Shown here one piece after another: positions 52,349 through 60,075 of a stretch of DNA of 64,000 bases. Made by a program: the position numbers and the translations under genes. The notes under the pieces are model-generated. The model was given only the letters and a program-made list of their open reading frames with translations. It was not told where the DNA came from and did not search any database. Within the stretch, counting starts at the first letter, position 1; each line of letters starts with the position of its first letter. The DNA is taken from NCBI RefSeq assembly GCF_006715055.1, contig NZ_VFMN01000001.1, positions 1,922,001 to 1,986,000 of the forward strand. The letters run 5' to 3'. The DNA is from Lapillicoccus jejuensis. Its GTDB lineage: Bacteria; Actinomycetota; Actinomycetes; Actinomycetales; Dermatophilaceae.

Positions 52349-52639
52349 ATGACGGCCACCCCGGGCTACCACGACCACCGCGCCGCCCACCTCAAGCGGC
52401 TGCGCCGCATCGAGGGCCAGGTGCGCGGTCTGCAGCGCATGGTCGAGGAGGACCAGTACTGCATCGACATCCTCACCCAGGTCGCGGCGGCCACGAAGGC
52501 GCTCCAGTCGTTCTCGCTCGAGCTGCTCGACGAGCACCTCGCGCACTGCGTCGTCGACGCCGCGGCCAAGGGCGGCGACGAGGCCCAGGCCAAGGTGCGC
52601 GAGGCGAGCGAGGCCATCGCGCGGCTCGTGCGCAGCTGA
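52349..52639 (+). CDS. csoR: CsoR-family copper-sensing repressor
   Basis: 96 residues from ATG 52349 with AGGAGG eight bases upstream. The all-helical fold reads HLKRLRRIEGQVRGLQRMVE, and the Cu(I) ligands are Cys38, His63 and Cys67, with exactly the 25- and 4-residue spacing of mycobacterial CsoR (Cys36, His61, Cys65). A matching GC-rich palindrome precedes the gene. No copper exporter is adjacent; the next gene is a ClC channel, so its targets besides itself may lie elsewhere. RcnR/FrmR-type specificity is less likely given the ligand set. Confidence 0.93.
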   Translation: MTATPGYHDHRAAHLKRLRRIEGQVRGLQRMVEEDQYCIDILTQVAAATKALQSFSLELLDEHLAHCVVDAAAKGGDEAQAKVREASEAIARLVRS

Positions 52640-52649
52640 TCCCCAGGAC

Positions 52650-54053
52650 GTGGGCGCCCGTCCTCGTCGCGGTCCCGGGCGTGCCCCCCGGGCCCGCGAG
52701 CCCCGACCGCTCGTGCCGTACCGGATCCTCTCCGGCCGCGGCGCCACCGAGCAGCCCAACACCACCGGCGACGGCGACGTCCCGCTCACGCCGCTGTTCT
52801 GGCTGGCCACCCTCGTCACCGGGGTCGCCGCCGGGCTCGCCGGGATCGCGACGACCGAGCTGCTCCAGCTGGCCAGCCGGCTCGCCTACGGCCCCGACGT
52901 CGTCCGCGGCGAGCTGGCGCCGGTGGTCGAACGGCTCGGGTTCGGGGCCCGGTTCACCCCGCTGCTCGTCGCCGGCGTCGTCGGCGGCGTGGGGTGGTAC
53001 CTGCTGCGTCGCTACGTGCGCGGTCGCACCGACGTCGACGACGCGATCTGGACCGGCGACGGGCGGCTGGGGCTGCGTCGCAGCCTCGGCACGGCCGCCC
53101 TCTCGCAGGTCTTCATCGGCCTCGGCGCGTCGCTGGGGCGCGAGGCGGCGCCGCGGCTGCTCGGGGCCGCCGCCGGCAGCGTCCTCGCCGGCCGGCTCCG
53201 CCTCAGCACCCCGCAGCGCCGCCTGCTCGTCGCCTGCGGGGCCGGCGCGGGCCTGGCCAGCGTCTACAACGTGCCGCTCGGGGCGGCCCTGTTCACCGCG
53301 GAGGTGCTCATCGGGACGCTGCGTCTGCCCGTCGTCCTCCCGGCGCTGGCGTCGTCGGGCGTCGCGACCCTCACGGCGCACCTCGTCCTGCCGGACCGGG
53401 CGACGTACCCCGCCCTCGAGCGGGGCACCACCGACGCGCGCACCCTGGTGTGGTCGCTGCTGGCCGGGCCGGTCGTCGGGTTGGTCGCGGTCGCGTTCGT
53501 GCGGCTCATCGCCCTCGTCTCGCACCGACAGCCGCGCACGACGGCGTTCCGGCTGCTCGCCCCGCTCGGCGCGTGCCTGGTCCTCGGTGTCGTCGGGCTG
53601 GCGTACCCGCAGCTCTACGGCAACGGCCAGGAGATGGCCCAGCTCGCCTTCCTCGGCCTGTCACCGATCGGCCTGTACGCCGTCCTCGCCCTCCTCAAGC
53701 CGCTCGTCACCTGCCTGTTCCTCGGCAGCGGGGCGTCGGGCGGTCTCTTCACGCCGACGCTGAGCACCGGGGCGGTCCTCGGGGCGGCGCTCGGTGGGCT
53801 GTTCGGTCTCGTGTGGCCGGGCGGGTCGGTCGGCGCGTACGCGCTGCTCGGCGCCGCGGCGATGCTGGGCGCCGGGATGCAGGCGCCGCTCGCCGCGCTC
53901 GCCCTCGTCCTCGAGCTCACGCACGGCGGCTTCGAGCTCCTCGTGCCGCTCGTCCTCGTCACGACGATCGCCACCGCCGTGGCGCGCCGGGTCGACGGCT
54001 ACTCGATCTACAGCGCCAGGCTGACCGCCGAGCACCCGCCGCAGGCGACCTGA
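52650..54053 (+). CDS. ClC family chloride channel/transporter
   Basis: Up to 467 residues; GTG 52650 and GTG 52713 are both possible starts, and the N-terminal 40 residues are poorly constrained. About ten helices carry the ClC signatures GLGASLGREAAPRLLG (gating Glu in the GREGP-type motif), PLGAALFTAEVL and GSGASGGLFTPTLSTGA. It moves chloride, perhaps in exchange for protons. It starts 10 bp after csoR and may be co-transcribed with it, although no link between copper and chloride is established. Confidence 0.92.
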   Translation: MGARPRRGPGRAPRAREPRPLVPYRILSGRGATEQPNTTGDGDVPLTPLFWLATLVTGVAAGLAGIATTELLQLASRLAYGPDVVRGELAPVVERLGFGARFTPLLVAGVVGGVGWYLLRRYVRGRTDVDDAIWTGDGRLGLRRSLGTAALSQVFIGLGASLGREAAPRLLGAAAGSVLAGRLRLSTPQRRLLVACGAGAGLASVYNVPLGAALFTAEVLIGTLRLPVVLPALASSGVATLTAHLVLPDRATYPALERGTTDARTLVWSLLAGPVVGLVAVAFVRLIALVSHRQPRTTAFRLLAPLGACLVLGVVGLAYPQLYGNGQEMAQLAFLGLSPIGLYAVLALLKPLVTCLFLGSGASGGLFTPTLSTGAVLGAALGGLFGLVWPGGSVGAYALLGAAAMLGAGMQAPLAALALVLELTHGGFELLVPLVLVTTIATAVARRVDGYSIYSARLTAEHPPQAT

Positions 54054-54127
54054 GCGGCGACGTACGGCGAGCGTCGTCGAGAAACGGGGCCGGGTCCGGG
54101 CCGGGCGCGAGCGGCGACGTACGGCGA
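54052..54127. repeat. Pair of 19-bp direct repeats before the tRNA terminator
   Basis: GAGCGGCGACGTACGGCGA occurs at 54052-54070 and 54109-54127, identical over 19 bp, 57 bp apart start to start, directly after the ClC stop and beside the terminator. Confidence 0.9.
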
Positions 54128-54160
54128 AGGGCCCGTCACCGTGATGGTGACGGGCCCTTC
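54126..54160. terminator. Strong hairpin terminator between ClC and tRNA-Asp
   Basis: GAAGGGCCCGTCACC, loop GTGAT, GGTGACGGGCCCTTC: a perfect 15-bp stem. It lies nine bases downstream of tRNA-Asp on the minus strand and after the ClC gene on the plus strand, so it probably works in both directions. Confidence 0.87.
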
Positions 54161-54168
54161 GATGTGGG

Positions 54169-54242
54169 CGACCCCGACCGGGCTCGAACCGGCGACCTCC
54201 GCCGTGACAGGGCGGCGCGCTAACCAACTGCGCTACGGGGCC
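54169..54242 (-). tRNA. tRNA-Asp (anticodon GUC)
   Basis: Read leftward: GGCCCCG pairs with CGGGGTC (one G-T pair), D-loop GCGCAGTTGGTTAGCGC, anticodon loop CTGTCAC with GTC, T-loop GGTTCGAGCCC. CCA is not encoded. Confidence 0.96.
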
Positions 54243-54265
54243 TAGATGATGGTGCTGGTGGTGCG

Positions 54266-54338
54266 TATCCCCAACGGGATTCGAACCCGTGCTACCGCCG
54301 TGAAAGGGCGGGGTCCTAGGCCGCTAGACGATGGGGAC
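54266..54338 (-). tRNA. tRNA-Glu (anticodon UUC)
   Basis: Read leftward: GTCCCCA pairs with TGGGGAT, D-loop CGTCTAGCGGCCTAGG, anticodon loop CTTTCAC with TTC, T-loop GGGTTCGAATCCC. CCA is not encoded. It is followed 23 bp later by tRNA-Asp in the same transcript. Confidence 0.96.
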
Positions 54339-54405
54339 GCGGTCTTGCGACCGTTCCTCGGCGTCTCGGTGGGCCCGGGCGTCGGTTCCGTCGAGGACGT
54401 CCTGA

Positions 54406-54435
54406 AGCATAGGGGATGCCGGGCAGCCCGCCCAA
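54406..54435 (-). promoter_or_regulatory. Promoter of the tRNA-Glu/tRNA-Asp unit
   Basis: Leftward TTGGGC (54435-54430), 18 bases, TATGCT (54411-54406), about 70 bases before tRNA-Glu. The same TTGGGC with 18-base spacing occurs before the Mn riboswitch. Confidence 0.68.
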
Positions 54436-54436
54436 A

Positions 54437-55492
54437 TCAGCCCTTGCCGGCGCGGCTCCAGGCCAGCACCTCGTCCACCGGCCAGGTCGTGACGATGCGC
54501 TCCGGCGGGATCCCGAGGCGCTCGGCGCGCTCGCAGCCGTAGGCCTTCATCTCGAGCTGCCCGGGCGCGTGCGCGTCGGAGTCGATGGTGAAGAGGCAGC
54601 CGAGGTCGCGGGCCAGCTCGACGAGCTCGTCGGGCGGGTCGCACCGCTCCGGCCGCGAGTTGATCTCGACCGCCGTGCCGCCCTCGAGGCAGGCCTCGAA
54701 GACCGCCCGCGCGTCGAACTCCGACGGCGGACGCGTCCCGCGGCTGCCCTCGACGAGCCGCCCCGTGCAGTGCCCGAGGACGTTGACCCGCGGGTCGAGC
54801 GCGGCCGCGACCATCCGCGTCGTCATCGGTGCGCTCGCCATCCGCAGCTTCGAGTGGACCGACGCGGTGACGACGTCGAGCTGCGCGAGCATCTCGTCGC
54901 TCTGGTCGAGCCCGCCGTCGTCGAGGATGTCGACCTCGATCCCGCTGAGCAGTCGGAACCGCTCGCCGAGGGAGGCGTTGACCGCGGCGACCACCTGCAG
55001 CTGCTCGGTCAGCCGCGCAGCGCTCAGCCCGCGCGCCACCTTGAGCCGGGGGGAGTGGTCGGTCAGCGCCAGCCAGTCCTGCCCGAGCTCGACCGCGGCG
55101 AGGACCACCTCGTCGATCGGGCTGCCCCCGTCGCTCCAGTCCGAGTGGCAGTGCAGGTCGCCGACGACCGCGGCGAAGAGCTCGTCGCCGCCACGGACCA
55201 ACGGCTCGGACGCCTTCTCCTGCCACGACTGCAGGTACGACGGCAGCTCGCCCGCCACCGCCTGCGCCACCACCGACGCGGTGGCGTCGCCGACCCCGGC
55301 CAGCTCGGTGAGCGTGTCGGTCGAGGCCCGCCGGTCGAGCTCGTCGTCCTCGAGCGCGGCGACGACGCGGGCGGCCTTGCGGAAGGCCTCGATCCGGTAG
55401 CTGCCGGCGCGGGAGCGCTCGAGGAGGAGGGCGATGCGGCGCAGCGCCTCGACCGGGTCGACGGGGGCCTCCAGCGGCCGCAGCGGCATCAC
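54437..55492 (-). CDS. PHP-domain phosphoesterase with PolX-type N-terminus
   Basis: 351 residues. The N-terminal 90 residues (EALRRIALLLERSRAGSYRIEAFRKAA, given in pieces EALRRIALLLER and GSYRIEAFRKAARVV; then LTELAGVGDATASVVAQA) form the 8-kDa-like helix-hairpin-helix region of DNA polymerase X. A PHP domain follows with DLHCHSDWSDGG, ALTDHSPR, GIEVDILDDG, VLGHCTGR and FTIDSDAHAP. The metal-binding His and Asp residues are present, but the polymerase palm is absent. Relatives hydrolyse phosphoesters, possibly in DNA repair or as histidinol-phosphatase-like enzymes. It lies 19 bp after the anti-sigma-like gene. Confidence 0.88.
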   Translation of the reverse strand: MMPLRPLEAPVDPVEALRRIALLLERSRAGSYRIEAFRKAARVVAALEDDELDRRASTDTLTELAGVGDATASVVAQAVAGELPSYLQSWQEKASEPLVRGGDELFAAVVGDLHCHSDWSDGGSPIDEVVLAAVELGQDWLALTDHSPRLKVARGLSAARLTEQLQVVAAVNASLGERFRLLSGIEVDILDDGGLDQSDEMLAQLDVVTASVHSKLRMASAPMTTRMVAAALDPRVNVLGHCTGRLVEGSRGTRPPSEFDARAVFEACLEGGTAVEINSRPERCDPPDELVELARDLGCLFTIDSDAHAPGQLEMKAYGCERAERLGIPPERIVTTWPVDEVLAWSRAGKG

Positions 55493-55511
55493 CGCGCCAG
55501 TCTGTCAGCCC

Positions 55512-56210
55512 TCAGGGTGCGCGGTACTCCACCGGGGTGCCGGCGGGGAGCGACCGGGACACGAGGTCGACGAGCGCCGGGTCCAGGGCCGGACGGCGGT
55601 CGACCGAGACCTGCAGGGTGACCACGACGGTGCCGCCGCGCAGCGCGACGGTCGGCCGGAGGTCGAAGAAGGGTGGTTCCCGCAGCCGCTGCTGCAACCG
55701 CGCCACGGCGTCGGGGAGGGAGGTCGTGGCGGCGCCCGTGGCCGATCCCTTGCCCAGCAGCGACGCACCGGGAACGGTGCTCCCCGCTGTGCCCGCTCCG
55801 GATCCGCCGGCCGCGTCGGCGGGGGCGGGACGGTCCGCCGACGCCGGCCCCTGGGCGGTGCCGGCCTCCGGCTGGGCGGCGGCACCCGAGCTGGCCGAGC
55901 TGCCGCCCCCCACGTGCTGCAGCCCGCTCAGCGCAGCCGTCCCGAGGACGAGGGCCGCGGCCACCCCGGTGAGGGCCCGGGCCCAGGGCCGGCGGTGCAG
56001 CGGGACCACGGGTACGAGGCGCTCGGCGGGCTCGGTGTTCCCGGTGTCCTCGGCGTCCGCGGTGGTGGCGCGCGACGTCGTACGGGCGGCGGCCATGGCC
56101 CGGGCGGCGAAGTCCGGCGCGGGGGGCGGGGTGAGGTCGTCGACGGAGCGCAACCGGTCGCGCAGCGCGCGCTCGAGCCCGGCCTCGGGGGAGAGGTCGT
56201 CGTCGCTCAC
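55512..56210 (-). CDS. Putative anti-sigma factor / membrane-anchored partner of SigE-type sigma
   Basis: 232 residues from GTG 56210, overlapping the sigma stop by GTGA. An N-terminal cytoplasmic part (LERALRDRLRSVDDLTPPPAPDFAARAM) precedes one membrane helix (ALTGVAAALVLGTAALSGL), an Ala/Gly/Pro-rich linker and a small C-terminal domain (RPTVALRGGTVVVTLQVSV). No classical zinc-binding HxxxCxxC is present, so the anti-sigma role rests on gene order and topology only. Confidence 0.65.
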   Translation of the reverse strand: MSDDDLSPEAGLERALRDRLRSVDDLTPPPAPDFAARAMAAARTTSRATTADAEDTGNTEPAERLVPVVPLHRRPWARALTGVAAALVLGTAALSGLQHVGGGSSASSGAAAQPEAGTAQGPASADRPAPADAAGGSGAGTAGSTVPGASLLGKGSATGAATTSLPDAVARLQQRLREPPFFDLRPTVALRGGTVVVTLQVSVDRRPALDPALVDLVSRSLPAGTPVEYRAP

Positions 56211-56743
56211 GTCGCCACCTCCCCGTCCTCGGCGAGGCGACCGCGCAGCGACGCCAGGGCGCGGGAGAGCTGGCTCTTGACCGTGCCCTCCCGCAGCTGC
56301 AGGGCGGTGGCGATCTGGGGCACGGTGAGGTCCTCGTAGAAGCGCAGGACGACGACGGCGCGGTGCGCCGGGGGCAGCTCGTCCAGCAGGTCGCGCAGGG
56401 ACACGGCCAGCGCCGTGTCGGGCCCGTCCGCGCCCGCCTCGGGCAGCGTCTCGACGGCCACTTCCTTGAGCACCCGGCGGTGCTGGTTGAGCCAGGTCCG
56501 CACCATCGTCGTGCGCGTGTAGGAGAACGCGGCGGCGGGGGACTCGATCCGCGGCCACGCGAGGTAGACCTTGGTCAGCGACTCCTGGAGCAGGTCGTCG
56601 CCGTCGGTCCAGCTGCCCGTGACGAGGTAGGCGGTGCGCCGCAGCGCCGCCTGTCGCTCCTGCACGAACCGCATGAACTCCTCGTCCTGGTCGCGGCCCC
56701 GGCGCTGCTCGCCGGACCCCTCACCCCCGGGGACACCGTCCAT
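56207..56743 (-). CDS. ECF sigma factor, SigE family (TIGR02983-like)
   Basis: 178 residues. Region 2 is seen in EEFMRFVQERQAALRRTAYLVTG and GDDLLQESLTKVYLAWPRI, and region 4 in LLDELPPAHRAVVVLRFYED, VPQIATALQLREGTVKSQLSRALASLRG (pieces of 20 or fewer: VPQIATALQLREGTVKSQL). The FVQER...AYLVTG block marks the actinobacterial SigE group. It lies 24 bp downstream of a membrane-anchored protein gene and overlaps the anti-sigma-like gene. The promoter it recognises is unknown. Confidence 0.93.
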   Translation of the reverse strand: MDGVPGGEGSGEQRRGRDQDEEFMRFVQERQAALRRTAYLVTGSWTDGDDLLQESLTKVYLAWPRIESPAAAFSYTRTTMVRTWLNQHRRVLKEVAVETLPEAGADGPDTALAVSLRDLLDELPPAHRAVVVLRFYEDLTVPQIATALQLREGTVKSQLSRALASLRGRLAEDGEVAT

Positions 56744-56767
56744 GCCGTCGACCGTTCCCGTCCGGGG

Positions 56768-57445
56768 TCAGCGGGCCGGGACCGGGCCCAGCGTCTGACC
56801 GCCGACGGTGGCCAGGCAGTAGCCCGCGCCGTCGCCGCCGTTGACCGTCATGGTCACCGAGCCCGGCCCGCGGACACCCGACGCGACCTTGCCGCCACCC
56901 ACGAGGTAGGCCTGCACCGGGGCGGTCGTCGTGAAGCTGAGGGTCCCCTTGACGGCGTTGCGGGTCCGCTTGCACGACAGCTGCGCGTTGGTCACCCGCG
57001 GCTGCGCCGGGGCGGTCGTCGGGGGCGGCTTCGGGGCCGGGGTGCTGCGGTTCGGGGCCGGCGCCGTCGTCCCCGCGGGGACGGTCGCGGTCGGCGCGAG
57101 GGTGTAGGTCGGCAGCTCCGGCGGCGGCAGGTCGAGCGTGGGGGAGGGCGTCGTCGTCCGGCTGGTCGAGGTCAGGGTGCTCGTGATCGTCGTCGGGCCC
57201 TCGTCCGGCGTGGTGGTCGTCGACGACCCGCTCGTCGACACCGCCGGCGCGGCGGCCGCCGCGCCCCCGCCGGTGGTCGACCCCCCGAGACCGGAGGTGA
57301 CCAGCCAGAACACGCCGCCGACGGCCAGCAGGCCGAGCAGCGCCGCGACCGCGAGCACGGCGACCGTACGGGGCCCCTCGCGGCCCTCCGGGGCCGTGTG
57401 CCGCCCCGGCTCGCGCTCCGGTCCGCCCAGTGCGTCGACGTCCAT
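56768..57445 (-). CDS. Membrane-anchored Thr/Pro-rich extracellular protein
   Basis: 225 residues. A charged cytoplasmic tail (PEREPGRHTAPEGREGPR) leads into one helix (TVAVLAVAALLGLLAVGGVFWLV), then a roughly 90-residue Ser/Thr/Pro linker and a small C-terminal domain with two cysteines (LSCKRTRNAV and GYCLATVGGQ), likely disulfide-bonded. I recognise no family. As first gene of the sigma-factor operon it may be a surface sensor or a stress-response product. Confidence 0.7.
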   Translation of the reverse strand: MDVDALGGPEREPGRHTAPEGREGPRTVAVLAVAALLGLLAVGGVFWLVTSGLGGSTTGGGAAAAAPAVSTSGSSTTTTPDEGPTTITSTLTSTSRTTTPSPTLDLPPPELPTYTLAPTATVPAGTTAPAPNRSTPAPKPPPTTAPAQPRVTNAQLSCKRTRNAVKGTLSFTTTAPVQAYLVGGGKVASGVRGPGSVTMTVNGGDGAGYCLATVGGQTLGPVPAR

Positions 57446-57523
57446 GTCACCTCCTGAGCCGGCCCCTGGCGGCCGGTGGTCGCCGGTCAGGATAGGCCAG
57501 CGAGGAGCCGGGTCGGGGGAGGT

Positions 57524-58114
57524 TCAGCGCTGCCGGGGGACGCGGCCCATGAGGTAGAACTCCTCGTTGGGCATCAGCCCGGTCGTGCTGGCGATCCGGT
57601 TGGACAGCCCGAAGAAGGCGGTGATGCCCGCGATGTCCCAGGCGTCCTCCGCGTCGAGGCCGTGCTCGGCGAGCGCGTCGAGATCCGCCTGCTCCACCTC
57701 GGCGCTCGCTGCGTTGACCTTGTGGGCGAAGTCAAGCATCGCCCGCTGGCGCGGGGTGATGTCCGCCGTGCGGTGGTTGGTGGCGACCTGGTCGGCGACG
57801 AGCGGTTTCTTCTCGTAGATCCGCAGCAGCGCCCCGTGCGCGACGACGCAGTAGGTGCAGCGGTTGGCCGCCGAGATGCTCGTGACGACCATCTCGCGGT
57901 CGCCCTTGCTCAGGTGCGACCCGTCCTCCTCGGTGCGCAGCATGAGCGCGTCGTGGTAGGCGAAGAAGGCGCGGAACTCGGCCGGTCGACGCGCCAGCAG
58001 GAGGAAGACGTTCGGCACGAAGCCGGACTTCTCCTGGACCGCGAGGATGGCCTCGCGGACGTCCTGCGGCACGTCGGCCAGGTCGGCGTACGGGTAGCGC
58101 GGCGGGGTCGTCAT
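57524..58114 (-). CDS. Carboxymuconolactone-decarboxylase / AhpD-like peroxidase-related protein
   Basis: 196 residues. ISAANRCTYCVVAHGALLR contains the CxxC...H redox centre of AhpD-like alkylhydroperoxidases. KSGFVPNVFLLLARRPAEFRAFFAYHDAL and ITAFFGLSNRIASTTGLMPNEEFY are typical of the 'peroxidase-related enzyme' group. It starts 33 bp after the TMEM165/GDT1 stop and may share that riboswitch-controlled transcript; a weak CACGCT box six bases before the ATG is an alternative promoter. Reduction of organic peroxides is the likely role. Confidence 0.9.
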   Translation of the reverse strand: MTTPPRYPYADLADVPQDVREAILAVQEKSGFVPNVFLLLARRPAEFRAFFAYHDALMLRTEEDGSHLSKGDREMVVTSISAANRCTYCVVAHGALLRIYEKKPLVADQVATNHRTADITPRQRAMLDFAHKVNAASAEVEQADLDALAEHGLDAEDAWDIAGITAFFGLSNRIASTTGLMPNEEFYLMGRVPRQR

Positions 58115-58147
58115 GCTCGCAGCGTGTCACGGCCCACCGGTCGCCGC

Positions 58148-58729
58148 TCAGCGCGAGGTGAGGCCCTCGACGATGAGCAGGATGCCGAAGGCCACGAAGG
58201 CCAAGGTGGCCACGATCTTGATGACCTTCTCAGGAAGCTTCTTCCCGAGAGCGCGTCCGACGACGATGGCGAGGGCGTCGGCGGCGACCATCCCGACCGT
58301 GCTGCCGATCCACGTGCCGACCCACTCCTCCTTGGCGGCGAGCGTGATCGTGGCGAGCATCGTCTTATCGCCCAGCTCGGCGAGGAAGAAGGCGACGCCG
58401 ACGGCGACGATGGCGGCGCCCTTGCTGCGGCGCGCCTTGTCGGCCTCGTCGTCGCTCAGCTCGTCGCCGCGCAGGGTCCACGCCGCGAAGGCGAGGAAGG
58501 CCACGCCGGCGACGATCGAGATGATCCACTGGTACGACGCGAAGCTCGTGCCGATGAGGCGGCCGATGCCGACCGAGGCGAGGTGGACGACCGCTGTCGC
58601 GGCGGTGATGCCGAGGAGGACGTCGCGTGTGCGGTAGCGGGTGGCGAAGGTCATCGCCATCAGCTGGCTCTTGTCGCCGAGCTCGGCGAGGAAGATGACG
58701 GCGGTGCTGACGAGCAGGGCGTCGATCAC
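58148..58729 (-). CDS. TMEM165/GDT1 family manganese exporter
   Basis: 193 residues from GTG 58729 with AGGAG eight bases upstream. Two homologous three-helix halves each carry the family motif E-x-G-D-K-S/T (FLAELGDKSQLMAM and FLAELGDKTMLATI). Bacterial and eukaryotic members move Mn2+ (or Ca2+) out of the cytoplasm. The leader contains a likely yybP-ykoY riboswitch that would switch the gene on when Mn2+ is high. The peroxidase-related gene follows on the same strand. Confidence 0.93.
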   Translation of the reverse strand: MIDALLVSTAVIFLAELGDKSQLMAMTFATRYRTRDVLLGITAATAVVHLASVGIGRLIGTSFASYQWIISIVAGVAFLAFAAWTLRGDELSDDEADKARRSKGAAIVAVGVAFFLAELGDKTMLATITLAAKEEWVGTWIGSTVGMVAADALAIVVGRALGKKLPEKVIKIVATLAFVAFGILLIVEGLTSR

Positions 58730-58826
58730 GGGGGTGGCTCCTTGGTCCGCCGCCCAGCCGAGGCGCGGCGCCCAGGTGGTCCGGGGACGACTCCTCGACC
58801 AGGACGGCACGGGGTCGTCTACTGGC

Positions 58827-58925
58827 CGAGAGTCTCGTCCGCCCTCCGGCTCTCGCCGGCTGGCCCACCGCACCGGGCCGCGAGGCCAGTGTGTCGACAC
58901 GGTGGTCGGGGACTACTCCCTCTCG
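58827..58925 (-). promoter_or_regulatory. yybP-ykoY-type Mn2+ riboswitch
   Basis: The leftward RNA begins CGAGAG-GGAGTAG and ends GGACGAGA-CTCTCG. The CGAGAG/CTCTCG pair forms P1, GGAGUAG is the conserved first loop, and GACGAGA corresponds to the conserved GCAAGA-like second loop; internal hairpins (GTGTCGACAC, CTGGCC with GGCCAG, CCGGC-GAGA-GCCGG) lie between. About 97 bases separate it from the GDT1 start. A promoter lies directly upstream. Confidence 0.78.
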
Positions 58926-58933
58926 CTGCTCCC

Positions 58934-58963
58934 AGGGTACCGGCAGGCGGCGCCCAGGCCCAA
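58934..58963 (-). promoter_or_regulatory. Promoter of the Mn riboswitch-GDT1 unit
   Basis: Leftward TTGGGC (58963-58958), 18 bases, TACCCT (58939-58934). Transcription would begin within a few bases of riboswitch stem P1. Hexamers and spacing resemble the tRNA-Glu promoter. Confidence 0.72.
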
Positions 58964-59012
58964 CTCAGCCCGACCGGGGCCGACCCACGGGTGCGGTGGG
59001 GATGATCGCCTC

Positions 59013-59858
59013 ATGTCGACCTCCCCCGCCCCCGTCCGCTCCTGGTGGTCCCGCGCCTCGTGGGTGCTCGTCCTGGTCCTCGGCATCGCGACCTACGTCG
59101 CGGAGCAGCAGGTCATGCTCGCGACCCGCAACCCCAACCTCTTCCCGTCGCTGCTGCTGCTCGGCGCCGCGGTCGTCCCGATGACCGTGCTCGCCTACGC
59201 CGCGACGAGCAGCCGGACGGCGCTGGCGCCGTCGACGTGGGTCGCGGTCTCGGCGTTCTTCGGCGGCGTCGTCGGCACCCTCAGCGCGGGGGTGCTGGAG
59301 TACGACGTCCTCACCCGCCTGGGCGTCGGCTCGATGCTCGCCGTCGGGGTCATCGAGGAGGCGACCAAGCTCGTCGTCCCGCTCGTCGTGCTGCTGCTGG
59401 TCGGGCGCTGGTACCCCTTCGCCGGGGTCGTCCTCGGGGTCGCGAGCGGCGCCGGCTTCGCGACGCTGGAGACGATGGGCTACGGCTTCACCGCGCTGCT
59501 GGCCAGCCGGGGCGACGTGCTCGCCGCCGAGCGGACGCTGCAGCTGCGGGCCCTGCTCGCCCCCGCCGGGCACGTCGCGTGGACGGGGGTGGCCGCTGCG
59601 GCCCTGGCCGCCGCGCTGGGGGCGCGCGAGCCGGGACGGCGCTCGCGGGCGACCCGCCGCTTCGCGTGGACCTTCGTCGCCGTCGTCCTCCTGCACGCGG
59701 CCTGGGACGGTCTGCCGTCGACCGCGGTGCGGGTCGCCGTCGCGGTCGTCAGCGTCGGCTGGCTCCTGCTCGTCGTGCACCGCCCGCACGTCGCGGCGCG
59801 TGGGGCGGAGCCCATGACGGGATGGCCGCCCGGGGCGTCGTACGGGGTCAGGGCATGA
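59013..59858 (+). CDS. PrsW-family intramembrane metalloprotease
   Basis: 281 residues with about eight helices. VGVIEEATKLVVP contains the EExxK motif, and LAPAGHVAWTGVAAA and LLHAAWDGLP supply the two histidine segments typical of PrsW / CAAX-like membrane proteases. In Bacillus PrsW cleaves an anti-sigma factor, but here the target is unknown. GATGAT ends six bases before ATG 59013, suggesting a leaderless transcript divergent from the Mn riboswitch unit. Confidence 0.88.
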   Translation: MSTSPAPVRSWWSRASWVLVLVLGIATYVAEQQVMLATRNPNLFPSLLLLGAAVVPMTVLAYAATSSRTALAPSTWVAVSAFFGGVVGTLSAGVLEYDVLTRLGVGSMLAVGVIEEATKLVVPLVVLLLVGRWYPFAGVVLGVASGAGFATLETMGYGFTALLASRGDVLAAERTLQLRALLAPAGHVAWTGVAAAALAAALGAREPGRRSRATRRFAWTFVAVVLLHAAWDGLPSTAVRVAVAVVSVGWLLLVVHRPHVAARGAEPMTGWPPGASYGVRA

Positions 59859-60039
59859 AGGCGAAGCCGATGATGCTCAGCGCGACCATGAAGACGACGA
59901 ACCCCAGCGTCTTCTTGTCGAAGCCGAGCGCGCGGTCGGGGCCGTCGAGGTCGACCTCGTCGGTGGCGGGCTCGGCGGCCGCGGTGGCGAGCCCCGTCGA
60001 CGTCGGATCGGACGGGGGCACGGGCACGATCGAGGTCAT
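59848..60039 (-). CDS. Small single-pass membrane protein
   Basis: 63 residues: a Pro/Thr/acidic N-terminus, DRALGFDKKTLG, then a C-terminal helix FVVFMVALSIIGFAF. Function unknown. Leftward TACGAT lies six bases before ATG 60039, so it is probably leaderless. Its end overlaps the PrsW-like gene by 11 bp on the other strand. Confidence 0.7.
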   Translation of the reverse strand: MTSIVPVPPSDPTSTGLATAAAEPATDEVDLDGPDRALGFDKKTLGFVVFMVALSIIGFAFMP

Positions 60040-60075
60040 GCGGACATCGTACGGAGACCCGCGCCGGTGCGCCTC

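Noticed and set aside
54169-54338. tRNA cluster as a prophage or island attachment site
   Set aside because: No integrase, no duplicated tRNA 3' end and no phage-like genes are present in the window.
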